Shown here piece by piece: positions 1 to 13,060 of a stretch of 64,000 bases of DNA; the first letter of the stretch is position 1, and every line of letters starts with the position of its first letter. The stretch lies in assembly GCA_907165065.1 (NCBI GenBank), contig OU015533.1, positions 25,002,578-25,066,577 of the forward strand, given 5' to 3'. The position numbers and the translations under genes are program-made. The notes beneath the pieces were generated by a model that worked only from the letters and a program-made list of their open reading frames with translations, was not told the origin of the DNA and ran no database searches. This stretch comes from Caprimulgus europaeus (Eukaryota; Chordata; Aves; Caprimulgiformes; Caprimulgidae).

Positions 1-1209
1 TTTTTCTCACCTGACACACAAAGTTCTGCCACAGAGACAATGCCAAATGGAGGAGGACAGCTGGGAACCCACGCACAAGACAGCTGTGCCCTGTGAGCAG
101 GAAACAGGCCACAGACTGTCTCAAGTCCATGTAACATGGCACTGACCTGTGCTGCAAATGGCACAGGCTGTGGAGTCTCCACCTCTACAGACAGGGTCCA
201 AATGCAGAGACCGACCAGCAACAAGAACATCAACATTCAGGGATTAAAAATTAGGGAATAAGCACATGATATCCCAGATGAATGCATACTCTCACAGATG
301 GTATTGATATGACCACTTTAAGGTTAACAATAGATTACTCTGGCTGTTAAAACTGAACACAAAGAAAAAAATGGAAAGACTTGAATTCTTATTTTTATCT
401 GGAGATAAGGCAAACCCAAAACGTAAAGTACAGTGGACAGTGTTGTATGCACACAGACATGTTGCTTCTCTTCTACCATATTAACTAGAACATTAAACAT
501 ACAGGACCACTGAGCTTTTCATTGATACCTCTGCAAGAATTAACTAGCGAAACATGGATTATTTAATGCAGTGAGGTTGCTGTGGGGTACAGAGACAGAG
601 CGAGTAAGAGCAGTGGTACTTTCAACAGAATTTACTTGTATGCTGAGAAGAGTTACTGGTACTGATGGAGATACATGTTAATAAAACCCAGAAGTGTTAC
701 AGTGTCCAAGAGAGACATGAGATTCACTTATATCACTATGTTGGAAGATAATCTTAAAACGTTTTAAGGCAATACCTTCTATAACTATGCAGATGAAGCT
801 GGATAAGAAGGTAATAAATATCACCATAATAAATACTTCTGGGATTCTAATCTTCCTTCCTTTTGTACTTCCCAATTTAAGAGTCTGAAATAAATGTCAA
901 ATAAAAGAGTTCCAAAAGAAAAACACTTCTCTAAGATCAAGATCTATAACAACAAGCTCATTCCAAGACTGCCATCTGTTTTCAGTCACTTTAATGTGCC
1001 TGTGATATCACTGTCACTAAAACACTATAAGGTTTTGCCAAATATGTGCCGCCTTAAGTTGAATAACCTAATTCCATGTGCATTTCTATTGGAAATGAAT
1101 AAGTATCATAATAACTAAAAAGAAATCAAATGTTAGAAAATGTTTACGTAGGTAAGGCAATGTGGCAGCAAAAGCTTTTGTGGGATTGTGTCTGTAGCTG
1201 AATACTTAC
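1..1209 (-). other. PDE11A intron, 5' part, after the HNWRH exon
   Basis: This is intron sequence beginning with the GTAAGT donor at 1204-1209. I see no coding exon in it on either strand and no repeat I can name. The first 240 bases are less AT-rich than the rest but hold no frame of note. The next PDE11A exon must be outside the window. Confidence 0.8.
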
Positions 1210-1317
1210 TGTTAACATGGCAAACATTAGCTGGCAGACGTTGAAAGCATGCCTCCAGTTGTGATACAAAACCATTCGATAATTCTTCCTAACTGTCAAA
1301 AGCCACCTACACAGCGT
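1210..1317 (-). CDS. PDE11A: PDE11A exon (likely exon 12): first catalytic His motif
   Basis: This 108-base exon encodes 36 residues, [20 protein letters not shown] then [16 protein letters not shown], in phase 0. It carries the [10 protein letters not shown] segment of class I phosphodiesterases. In this motif the first His is the proton donor in cyclic nucleotide hydrolysis (human His664 as I recall) and the second is a ligand of the catalytic metal (His668). The acceptor is TTTCATTTCAG before ACG and the donor is GTAAGT after ACA. The following exon, which should open with TAGFQDILTEVE and bring the HDLDHRG metal motif, is not present between 1 and 1209, so the gene runs off the window here. 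Confidence 0.97.
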
Positions 1318-1422
1318 CTGAAATGAAAAGTACAAATTGTATCAGGGCTACGAAATGTGTACAAATGGACAGAGCAGTGCCAAGAGAAAAGCAGCAGACA
1401 TCCCCGCAGCGCAGATGGTTAC
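1318..1422 (-). other. PDE11A 105-base intron
   Basis: A very short intron lies between the AANIPLV exon and the HNWRH exon. It starts GTAACC and ends TTTCATTTCAG. A pyrimidine-rich 3' end is present. The length is near the lower limit seen for vertebrate introns. Confidence 0.93.
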
Positions 1423-1569
1423 CTCGTAGTCGATTTTAAATTTCTGAACCATTCCAAGTTCCATGAACATCCGCAGGGCTGCAGTAATCATGGCATCCAC
1501 ATCAAGCGAGAAGTCATCAAAATGGATATCGTCAATGCCAAGCTCTGACACCAGAGGAATGTTCGCTGC
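1423..1569 (-). CDS. PDE11A: PDE11A exon (likely exon 11): start of catalytic domain
   Basis: This 147-base exon encodes 49 residues: AANIPLVSELGIDDIHFDDF, then SLDVDAMITAALRMFMELGM and VQKFKIDYE, in phase 0 at both ends. It is the N-terminal helical part of the class I PDE catalytic domain (IDDIHFDDFSLD...). The acceptor reads CATTTTCAG before GCA and the donor is GTAACC after GAG. Gly replaces the Ala I recall in SELAIDD of the human protein; the rest agrees. It is only 105 bases from the next exon downstream, but 20.7 kb from the one before it. Confidence 0.97.
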
Positions 1570-2520
1570 CTGAAAATGCCAAAGGGAAAAGGAAACTTCT
1601 GATTCAAAACCTGGGTCTTTTTTTCTGTGTCACTCTTACAAGAAGCCATTCATACATCACTTCTGACCTGCCAATACATCCCCTGCTTGATTTGAATGTC
1701 GAGCAATAAAAGTTTTCATCTGAGAAATACAAACATGTCAAGCTAACAGCGGGGAAACAGTGGGAAGAAGAACCTCACATGAGCAGGAAATACGCTCACC
1801 ATCCCAACTGGAGCCCGTATATAGCATTTTGACTGTGAGAGCTGACCACTTTACAGCCACTGCAGTAACACACTATATTCCAATGCAAATTACAATGCTG
1901 TTATGTAGGAAACATCTGGACAGCCAGCAGCTGGGAATTTTAGTTGCTACCATTCAGAACTGTAAAGTAAATACATTGCTTTGCAGAATTTCTTCACCTA
2001 AATGTCTTTACATTCACAAGCATACAAGTGCCCTTTGCTTTACACTGTTCACTACACATTTGTAGAATCAAAAAAAGAGTGATACAAGAAATGTCTAGCA
2101 GAAGTACTTTTCAAAGTAAAATAAAAATAATTTTCAATATGCTGATTATGTAGTAAGTCAATAAACAATAGCAAAAGCCTTGCATTTTGCTTTGTCCATG
2201 TAACAGCAGACTTTTGTTCTGTTTGTAAGAGAGGAATGAGCTTTTCATGCACAAAAACATATGGATGGGTGTCCAGGATGGGCTAATACACACAGTTGCG
2301 CACACAGATGTGCTGTGGCTGGCCCAATGGCAGCACCTGCGGGAGCCAGGCGGAGGTGCTGACAACCCTCACGGGCTTGTTTGCCCTTCCTTACGCCCCT
2401 TTGGACTTGCCACTTATCTCCCTAGAGAGGGCAGGTGGAGGAGGCTGCATTTCTGAAGGAAGCATCTGTTCCCTGTCTCCCACAGTGAGAAGGTGATGGG
2501 TCATGCAGAAACCTCACAAA

Positions 2521-2561
2521 GGGGCTGGATTCAGCCCACAGGCCATGAGCTGGACCATGCT
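2521..2561. repeat. Possible old hAT-type transposon end
   Basis: The stretch GGGGCTGGATTCAGCCCACA followed by GGCCATGAGCTGGACCATG resembles, with many changes, the terminal sequence of Charlie-like hAT elements. Those read roughly as GGCCGGATCCGGCCC..GGCC..TAG.TTG..GACCC. It sits in a GC-richer patch (2250-2620) within AT-rich intron. The similarity is from memory and short, so this is weak. Confidence 0.25.
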
Positions 2562-5500
2562 GAATTAGTTAAAACCATGTGGACTCAGCTGGTGTGGCAC
2601 ATCCCACTACTCACTTGCATAAAATACCAATTTGTTCACGCAACTGGAAGTTCACCTTCACAGTTACAGTTTCTATGTTACCACCTTATGATTTATTTTT
2701 TGATAACTCGTGTTTTGAAATATTACACCCTAACTAGAAGTTACTGACACGTAAAAAGCTTTTTCTAGCTAAAGGGGAAGTACCACCTCAATAATTACTT
2801 TATGCAGAGAATACATGGTATAGCTAAACAAGCTTAAAGAGAAGATGGTGTAAACTTGCCCTAAAATAGCATTGACATTGCAGTCAATGCTATTTTTAGC
2901 AAAAGTCTTTTCACTTGAGCATCCAGTAAAGCATGCCAATACCGCTAGAAGTCATGGTGGTACACCAGTGAGGTTGACTGACATAGGAAATACAACAAAC
3001 CCATCAAGTCAAGTGTCATCTCAGGACACAGCTGAAGAACCTGGAGCACGCAGGCAGAGATATAAGCTCTGTCAACTGCATATGTACTTTCTCTGCTAGC
3101 CTGCTCATCCAGGTTGAATCAATTCAGCATTTTTTTTTTTTAATAATTACTGAAACATTTGAAATGCTTCTACATGATCCCAACAGGAGTTACACCTTAA
3201 CATCCTTTAAGATCTGGCTGAAAAGCTATGTATTTACTTCTGAGGTAAAGAAAGAAAGAAAATATTATTAGGTGTGAAACAGGAATGCTGGCCCAGAGAC
3301 TGCTGTCCAGACCTTCAGCAGCCTTACAAAAATTGTGACTTTTATCATTTAGTTATTCTTCAGAGCTTTGGGAGATACTCAAGATGCATACTAATATTTA
3401 GTCTATGAATACACTCATTGCATAGTAAATGCACTCTCCATAAAATGTCTGAGGGAAGAAATGTATTTGTCCATCTTACTAATTTGCTCCTTAGAGAGAA
3501 GTTTAAATAACAAAAATGCTGAATCAGAAGCATTTGATTGTAAGTAAAACTACTTGAAATCGTTTTATTGAAACTATCTTTACAAACCTACTGCTGCATT
3601 TTCATTACCATTGAAGCGGTCTCTAATTAAAATTTTCATGTTTTTTGTCCTCTTAAAGGAAAACAGATATTTTCCTTGCTATTTTTTTTTACTGGAAAAA
3701 AACCCACTTTTACCAGCCCACTGCAATTCAAGGGAGAACACTTGGAGCAGTTGCTCAACTACAATTGTTTTTTCCTTTGTCAAACAGTGGAGAAATAACA
3801 ATATATTCCAAATCTATTACAAACTGAATAACAGGATATTAACAAAGCAAGTCAAAAACAATTTCTTCCCATGTCAGTCTGAAACATATAAGTATTTATG
3901 AGGTTTTACATTCCTAAATTTAACAGGAGTGCCATAATCCAAAATAACTGTTGAATTAATAGCCAGGAGATAACATTTGTAAAAAAGAACCATTTGCTTT
4001 ACAACAGCAATAAAGGAAACAACAGAATTATGAGTGTTGAGCCTAATTTGAATAATGTTAAAAAAGTGATATGTTGTGGAGCTGCAGCAATATTCTGGCC
4101 GCACCTGGCATTGCCTGTCCTCAGTTTCTTATGCTGGAAATTAAGCAGTCCAGGGTTTATAGGAGAGCAGTCATTAAAGCTTCATTTTTTTTAATTACAA
4201 AGATATAAAAAAATATTAATAATACAGAATATTAAAACATATCGAGCCCTGAAATTTTGCTGCACTACAGGGCAAATTCCAGTGGATTTATTGAAATAAA
4301 CAGCAACACCATCACTCTCTTCCTGGAAAACAGAGGGGATGAAAGTACCATGACAATAAGAGGAAGGGGCAGGCAATTAAAATTCAAGTTACAATTAAAT
4401 TATTTTTTTAAAGCACCCCGGTGATTTAGAATCACTTAAAAGACTTGCTTCCTTTTGAATGTTTTGAAGTTCGATTTCCCCTGTCTAAAAACAATTAAGA
4501 ACATTATACTTTAACGTCTTTTTACCCTGCAGACCAAGCAATTTCAATGCTCTTGACCCCTGAGAAAATTTCACATGACTCTTCTGTGAGTCTATGGCAA
4601 ATTAAAGCTGGATGTGCCTCCTCTGATCACATCTCCATTCTCCCTGGTACTAAAGCAAAAATTCATCTTGAAATAAACCACGAACACAAGTTGGGCTTAA
4701 CACGTGAAAGGCAACTCGTCTTGCCTATTAAAGTACAAACTTGGCAGTTATCAGATTAGGAAACTATCACCACTTGTAGGCAGCTTGGAAAAGAGGATAT
4801 CATGCCCCTGAACGAGAGCATAAAGACAAGGTATGTGGCTACCTCATACTCGGAGATGCACGGTGTGGTGTGGGATGGATATAGGAAAGAGGAGAAGTGC
4901 CTTTGTACTCAGTTCAGGATTGGAGACAAGATTCTCCTTTCCTCATTGCTCTTTGCTATTATGTAAAATGCTCCACAGCCTGCTTGGTATATGTGAGCAG
5001 CTAGGAGACAAGTGACTGGTTGAGCCTTGCCTTACATCAGCCATCACCAAAGGGCCACATGTCATTAACGACAATCTTACTTTGAAATACATGGAACACT
5101 GAAGTGGTTTCCAACAATAATAAAATCCCAGTTCTGGCCATTATAAAAGACAGCCCATGAGAATAGAAAAATACTGTTTCTGGTTCAGTACTAATAAGCC
5201 TTTGGGCTGTTGGGGATGAACAAAGCCTTAAGAAGGAAAACTTTAGGAAACTAAAGAGTCAGTTTTAGGAAAACTTTGAAAGGCTAAATACTTGAAATAA
5301 AAGCTACTATTTGATGCTTACACCTTAGCTCTGCTGAAGACAACTATTTCACAGTTTTAGAGTATGTATAAAACATATGTTGTATAAAATGGTTTCTTTA
5401 TATCATCAGCGTGCAACTAGATAACAATAAAGATAAGCATTCATACTAATTTTTCCTTCTGGGCAGTATATGTCCGTGTGTAAATGTATGTCAGGAAAAT

Positions 5501-8000
5501 GCAGTATAATATGCACACACGTATACAGAGCATTTTGCATTCTCACTGTGAGGGCTGAATGAAGCAACCGCAATCAATCAACGTAAGCAGAAGGGGAGAC
5601 TTCTGCTGCTCTTACTGAACGTATTTCCTGAGCGAGATACAGGTTTTACATTCAGCTTGGTTAACGTTACTGCAAATTGCTTTCCTTTCAATCCTGCTTT
5701 CAGTTTCTGTCACACACTTCACTAGTACCTTTATAATGGCCAATCTGTTATTGAGAAAACATGCAAAGCATACCATTACATGCCCTCTGACAAATAGCTT
5801 TAAAACAGTTTATAGTTATAAATAGTACAAGAATGATCCCTTGAAGATGTGTGAAAGGAAAAGAGTCCAGCTTCCTGTCCTGAGTAACTTGTAGGTGTGG
5901 TAACTGCTATAAGCTCATGATAGGTGTCTTGCCGTTTTAGGATCTGGAAACACATTACTGCTCCTTCCCAACATGGAAGAAACTTTATAGACTTCCCTAA
6001 TGATCCACACAGTTTTACAAACCAAGCTTCCTGTGTGAATTGGAAGTCTAGTTTTCAGTATGCAAAAGCTATACTAAGATAAAGTCTTCTCATTCCAGTT
6101 GCCAGATGTGCTGCCATTGGGGACCAGCAGACAGGTCACATTGCCAGCATAAAAAACAGTCAGAAGGAGATAACTCCTTATGTAGGGGAAAACTACATCA
6201 TGTCAGGAATAAGTAAGAAATAGCTATTTGAATATTTAATAAACTCCAATAGCAGAATTCAGTTATGAGATAGTCTGAGTCAGTGTTGGAGAGAGGGCAA
6301 TTTCAAGGTGGAGATTACATTTTGTCTCATCTTGCCATTATCCTCTACTCCATCCTTATTTCCTACAAGCACAAACTGACAGACAGCTTAAGGAATTTCT
6401 TAAACAGAAAATACCTAGCTTAAGAGTCTGATTGTAATAACTTCATTCAGCATTGCACATTAAGTGAAGACACTTCTGAAGAAGCTTTTGATCCCATTTG
6501 ACACTAAGATCACAGAACAAAGATATAATTCCACAAATTGTAAGAGAGGGTTACGAAATGATTTTGTACTATCTCTCCTAATAGCATATTCTTTGTGATC
6601 TTCTATATCCCTATTTGATAATGTGATAAAGTGCGATCTAAAGGAATTGGTGAGTTCTTCAGAAAGCATTCTTTCTCCTTGTAAAATGCTCCCTACCATG
6701 GAAGCAGTCCAGCTAAACACAGAAAACAGGACTGAAACCCTACTTTGTTGTGTCAGCTTAAACCCTCTGTACTTCAGTTTTACTACCTGTGTGAATAAGA
6801 CATCAGTGCTTAGTATGCAAGGAAAGCATTTTGAGACTTACTGATAAGCATATTAGTATGGCTTTTTTTTTTTTAAATAGTGCTATCTGCCATTTAGTAT
6901 GCTCAGCTTCTTTCCCATGTGATAACAGAACTATTCTGTAACAATAACTTCCATTACTGAATATAGTTCACTTCTTATATAACCCTATAGACTAAGACAT
7001 ATGGATTGGTCAGCAAGGTTTCCTAATCAGAAAATGCTGCCAGAGTGATGGGAAAAAAAGTAACAAGAAATTTGAATATATACAAGACATATAAAGATAC
7101 ACCATGAAATATATGTCGAATTGCAGCAAAAGAATGGCAAAACAATATGGTATGCTGCTTAACTCCCGGGGCACCGTTTGAGTCGGGCGTCCATGTACTA
7201 TGATTTCGATAGCTGGCTAGGATCTGACCTCATTTATACTCTATAGTGAAACAGGAGCTTCAGACAGCGTGATATACACAAAAAGAATAAGACTACCCTT
7301 TCAAGTATCTCTTCACCTAGAATCTCTCTCAGAAGATTAGGAACGGAAAAACCTTAAAGGTCAATCATCAAAACCTGCACAGAAAGCATCAAAGTGCAGA
7401 ATATTTAAATATGATGCTTTCTTTATCTCTCACTTAATTTTCTATCAGGCAATACTGGAGACAACATTTTCTGATAGCAAAGATTTTTATTTGCAAAGGG
7501 TTCTCTCTATTTATAAAGGCCTCTAAAATACTTCCTTATATTTATAGCTGTAGGCATCTTTTAAAATATATCTTTATAGACAGTTATTAGCAGTAGTGGA
7601 CAAATTTTGCACTTCATAGCCATAGTAGACCAAAGTCTGTTATATTCTAGTCTGACACATTTCTTACTCCCTCCAAAGGGGAAAGAATCAAATGTTTCAG
7701 CTCAGGGATATTTTAATGCCCAGAGCAACCTGGCGTTTAAAGGCCTCCATCTGTTACTGCAGACTGTGGATGGCATCCTTCCGCCCTTCGCCATGCTGAG
7801 TTAGCACCTCTTTTCCAATGACCAACAGCAGCAGATGCAGGACAGCAGCATTTAAAGAGAATTTTATAATATTTACAGTAAAGGGGAGTGAGTGTGGAAG
7901 AGACTTAAAAGTGTGCACATGTATTATCCTCTGGATTTTTATTCTAATGATTTTTTAAATGTGATTATCACAGTAGCATTGCTGCTGCCTTCAGAACTGA

Positions 8001-8075
8001 AATCACCCAGAATCAAAGGAGCTCTTGAGACCAGCCAGTCCAACACCCTGCTCAAACAAGGCCAAAAACCCCCAA
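8001..8075 (-). repeat. Decayed CR1 LINE 3' tail fragment
   Basis: The plus strand reads AATCACCCAGAATC, then GAGACCAGCCAGTCCAACAC and CCTGCTCAAACAAGG. This follows the reverse complement of the CR1 3' end (AATCACAGAATC...GTCCAACCCCCTGCTCAAGCAGGG) with many changes, so the element would lie on the minus strand. It is an old, 5'-truncated copy. Confidence 0.5.
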
Positions 8076-10054
8076 CTTTATTTGCCCTTCAACAACTTTC
8101 ACCAAATTCCAGTTTTCTGAGTGAGGTTACTGTATGAAAGGATACTCAAATAACCACAGCTGGAGCCTAGAATGAGATAGGAGTGGGGCTTTGGACTCAT
8201 CTGAAGTCAGTTGGATAAAAACATGAGATAAGGAGACCTCACACTGACATATAAACACGCTTTGCCACTGTCAGATGTATCTGACTCACTGTTTCTGTGT
8301 GCCAGAATCTGCAAGTGTTTTAGCCAACAACTGTTCAGATGTAAAAGACATCAACAGTCCCTGGAATAGGATTTATGTATTTTAAACCTCTTCAGAGTAA
8401 CCCAGCGGATAAGCAGAGGGGTGCAACTGTGAAATCAAATGCCCAGGCTCTGCCCAAAGTCTCACAGTAGGTGTCCGAGCCCTTTGCTGGAAAAGGTTAT
8501 TCATTGCTTTAGTCCAAGTTTCACATTTGTAAACTGAGAATAACGCTGCTCTTGCATCCAGCTTCAAAATCTGCACCTGAAGCACGTATACATGGCTCAT
8601 ACTGCTTCATCCTCAACTGGCAAATTAACAGCACAAATATGTAATTTAGACGTGAAATGTGGAACAAAGAAAGTTGCATTTAGGCTTGTTTCAAAAAATG
8701 ATTTGCTTTTAATTAAAAGAAAAACTTCATAGCATAAAGTTATTTATTCTGCTCCTTTTATTAGAACAAAAAAAGTATCTATTAATAAACATATCCCTAT
8801 CAAACACAGCATTTAGGAATTTTTTTATTATCATGCACTGTGGTGCATTGTATTTACTTTCTGGTTTTGTTCTAAAGCCATATGTGCCTGAAAAAAGGAT
8901 TTGTCTTCTTACAATTTTATTTTTAAAAGAGCAAGAGAAGATGTGTCATTACAGCTTTACACATGCTATTTCCAAAGGTAAGTCCAGAATTATAGCTAAA
9001 AAGCTGAAAGTATTCTGTATATGTTTTTGATCAGTCAATCAATCCTGTCTGAACATACCACTTTCTGAAATTAGGACCCATCAAAAGTAGTAATAAATTT
9101 CAGAGATAAAAATATTACGTTTAAAATTTTGTTGCAAACTATAATAGAAAAGACAAAATACATTATTTATGTTGCTAAAAATCAATCCTTGATGTGAAAG
9201 TTGTTTCCTAGTACACAGAAACAAAATATATGGCAGCCTATAAAAGGAACAAGAATTTTCTATTTTAAAAGAACAGAGGCATAAAATAAAAAAAATTAAT
9301 TGTCTGAGCATTTATTATTCTTAAGGCCAAAGCCCATAAGCACAGCAGCCTGGGACGGGTTTTACAGGGCATGCCCATTCAACACAATGATCTCCTGAGG
9401 CGTGCAGGGGGGCGTTCACGTCCTTTTGGCTTATGGTGATTAGGAAATAACCAGTGTGTCACATACTACAGGCTAGCAACTGTCAACTTTTTATGACCAT
9501 TGGTGCAGATGAGAAGCTCATACAAAAGGGTCTATTCAGTCTCCATCCCAGAATTTTAAACACACACAATCAGCAAACCTAGGGCAAGTATTTCTCTGTG
9601 ATACAAAGGTGTCAGGCATGCAGGCTGCCATTTCCCACAACAGCCTGATTTGGTTTTGGTAGGCAGAGAGTCACCGTTGCTGCTCCCATGAGGAGCAAAA
9701 TGGGTAATGTGGACTGACCACCTCATGCCTATAAATTTGGAAGGGTGAGGGAAGAGGGATACAAGGTAGCCTTCTCCCCCGCAAGACTACCTACGAAGGC
9801 TCCAACTGCTTCCTTGAAGACTCAGAAGAGGAAAACCCTGAGTAAAGGCAGAATGAACAGGGTCAGGGTTCTTGTCACAGAAGACAATGTGATGGCACAA
9901 AGAGGAACCGGCCCTTTTGATGGCAAACAGCCCAAATTGTGCCCTGTAATTCTCAGCTGGACACATAGTGTGAGAGAGCACCTGAGAGAGAAAGAAGTGA
10001 AGGCATTACCAAGAACACTAAAAAAGCCCCACTAAAACCTCAAAATCTGTACCA

Positions 10055-10096
10055 GTGCCACAACACGTACACGTTGTGCCACAACACGGCACAGAC
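10055..10096. repeat. 21-base tandem duplication, partial
   Basis: GTGCCACAACACG occurs exactly at 10055-10067 and again at 10076-10088. The offset of 21 bases suggests a small tandem duplication whose second halves have diverged. Confidence 0.6.
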
Positions 10097-12984
10097 ACCG
10101 GTATTACACTTTTTCCTATCCCTGTATACTCTAGCAGCACTCACTGCACCCAAGCCAATCTACAGAGCCACTGGTCATGTGCCATCATGGGGCTGTGGCA
10201 GTGCTGCAGAGTGCACAGCAATGGCACAGGACAGTGTTCCTGCTGGCCACCAACATTTTCTTTCTGAGCACCTGTGATAAATCAGACTGCCAGTACAGTG
10301 ACTGGCGGTGACAGTTATGCAAATATGTGAGTGGGCTACTGCTTCACTGGGGATAAAATCCTATTTCAGATCTGCTAGAGTAACAGGTATAGCAGAATGT
10401 TGTCAGGTAGACAAATAATACTGAAAACACCTTGAAAGTTACAATATACATTTACAAAAGAGCTATAGAGAACCTTGCAGTGAATATCCTTAAAATGTTT
10501 TATCTTTATCTTTTTCTCCTTAGTTTTTGTCAAGTTCTGATTGCAGGTTTAAAATAAATCCACTCATTCTATCCTGAATCCCTAGGAGCAACTGCCCAAA
10601 AAAAGCATTCTCAAAAAAGCTTCATCTTGCTACAGCTTAACAAGCCAGGATGGTTATCCTCTGCAAGGCTCCTGCGGGGCAGGCTGAACACAGAGCCCAG
10701 CTACTCTCCCTGTAGCAGAACGAACATCCTCCACAGCACCCTTCATCCCACGAAGCTCACCAGCAGAAAAAGCCCGAGCACCCAGCCTGCACAGCAGCAC
10801 AGAGCTCTACTTCACACAACTTGCTGTGGTGTTGCTGTGATTGTGCCACTTACAACCTTTCCTTACCACCACTTACAGCAATGGGTGTCCTTCAGGGAAA
10901 GCACAGATAACACAAGTAGATACCTGGAATCAGTTTAACAGTAGAATTTATGAAGGCCAAAAATAGAAATATTTTTTCTTGTTTTGAGGTGGGGGTCTTT
11001 TGTCTGCCTAGAAGCTTGTTGTATGCCTGGGACAAAACATGTCCTCCTGCATGGCAGCACAGAAAGCAGGGTTAGTTGAATTACATTTAAGCACACCAAA
11101 CAGGATGCTGTTTGCACATGGGGATCACAAAGGCGCTGGAAAACACTGGTATCTGATGTTCTCAGCTTTTTTGTGTGCTCAGAGCTGGGTGTAGCTTGTT
11201 GCAAAGCACAAGATGACAGAACACTTCACAGAAATGGCCTCATAAAATATTCAGTTTCCTGTTTTTGCCTGGGGTACAATCTGCATATTTTCCATACAGT
11301 TGCAGCAAGAAAGAGAAGTGTTAGAGTCTATTTCTCATACATTTAAAGTGCTTGCTCTTTAAATTTCAAAGACGAAAAAAACACAGAACTACTGACATAA
11401 TTTCTCTGTTAGAAAGTACATTTACTCTGAGTGGGATTTTGCCCAGACTAAAACAAGAAAGTTTTGAGACTGAAACAATAGAGAATCCCTCCCCAGCAGA
11501 CAATAAAACATTGTAATAAATAACCCATAGAAGGTTGTAATGGCAATTTTTTTTTAATATAATATATGCTAGATATAGTTTTGCTTGGATGACAGAGGCC
11601 CATATACCCCAAATATTAATTGATCTAGAAAACAAGCATGTATCCATGCAATTTTTTCTTCCAAATAATCCTGGAGCCTAAATTACTGCTGCACAGGGGC
11701 ATGGTCACTCCCACACTTGTGTGTGGAAACAGGTCTTTCAGCACAGCCTCACACCAGCTGAGAGAGGAATGCAAACCAACACTGCTGGGTACCAGACTGT
11801 GGATGTAACATGGCTGAACGCACGAGGATCTCTCTCCAGAGTTGCTGTGACTCCTGCAAGGAGGACAGGCTGCCTGCGCTGCTAACATTCTGCTACATGC
11901 ATACACACAAACATGATGGTGGGAAATTGCACCGGTATTGCCTTTTTCAGGATTTTACAGCTTAAGAGAAATGCTGCTAGGCAATCGGCCTTAAAGTGGA
12001 GCAAGGATGGCACCCAGTGGCCAAACAGATTCATCTCAGAAAAACATTTCTCATCTATTTCCCATTCTTCAGTTTCCAGAGTTTTAATTAAAAAAAGGTT
12101 CTAACTCTAATATGAACTCATTGGCAACCTTCAAAGCACACTGCCTTCTTCTTTGGGGCGGGGGGCATTATGTTTCCTTTTGAAAAATGTTTTGTGAAAA
12201 ACCCCTATAAAAATATTGCCATTAATAATTCAAAGTCAATACCAGTAAACATTTATGACCAACAACTGTTTGTAGCCAGAACACTGTCTAGAGGCAGAAA
12301 TAAACAAAGAAAAGTGTCTTTTTCCTTTTGTAGGGAAAACAAAAGATTTTTTTCTGGTTTTAAAATCAGTATAACTACTAAGAAACTTGTTTAATTTTAA
12401 AATTAACATTGTTTAATATCAATGCCAATTAGAAAATTTCAATCCAAATAACATTGTGAAAAACAACTTGTTTTTTTTAACCAGAAAAATCCCAGTTATA
12501 ACTCTCAGTCTGCTGGGGCTACAAAGAGTCCAAGCACAGATATATAAAGAATAATTTTAAATCTGAAATATGATGTCATTTTTCTGGATTTCTTTGAAGA
12601 ATTCTTTCTTCCATGAGTTAAAACAAAGAGTACAACGGTTTTACTGGGTCAGTCTGGGAATACAGGTCTCAGAACAGTGAGCTGTCCCACTCAGAGCTAG
12701 TCCCATAGATGTCTATCAGCCATATAGAGAATAATTCCTTATTGATGGTGAAAGAACCATGATAAACCCACAGTGAAGAACTCCTAAAGTACCATCATTT
12801 GCCAAAATTATCCTCCTCCAATTTAAGTGCACAAGTCTTTGCTAGACAGACTTTCCTTCCTGTTTGAAAACCTTTCCAAACAAATTCCCAAGTCAGTCAC
12901 TGATTGAAGCATGCTACTTTATTATTTGACAAGTGTTGATTTTTAAAAATTCATTCATCAGATATTCCTCAGGATTACATAACA

Positions 12985-13060
12985 CTTAAATGTATAAAAT
13001 AATGTATAAATGTATAAGCATAAATGTATTTTATGCTTATCACTTATGCTTATCACTTTT
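12985..13060. repeat. AT-rich short repeats with a hairpin
   Basis: Repeats of ATGTATAAA lead into an 11-base perfect inverted repeat, ATAAGCATAAA (13014-13024) and TTTATGCTTAT (13030-13040), with a five-base loop. The right arm lies in TTATGCTTATCAC (13031-13043), which is repeated exactly in tandem at 13044-13056. Confidence 0.75.

Noticed and set aside
9745-10035. 96-codon plus-strand open frame, Lys/Arg-rich
   Set aside because: No recognised family, and an overlapping antisense frame is also open, which is typical of chance frames in GC-richer patches.
10627-10938. 103-codon plus-strand open frame
   Set aside because: No domain, no splice or promoter context, composition like its GC-richer surroundings; taken as chance.
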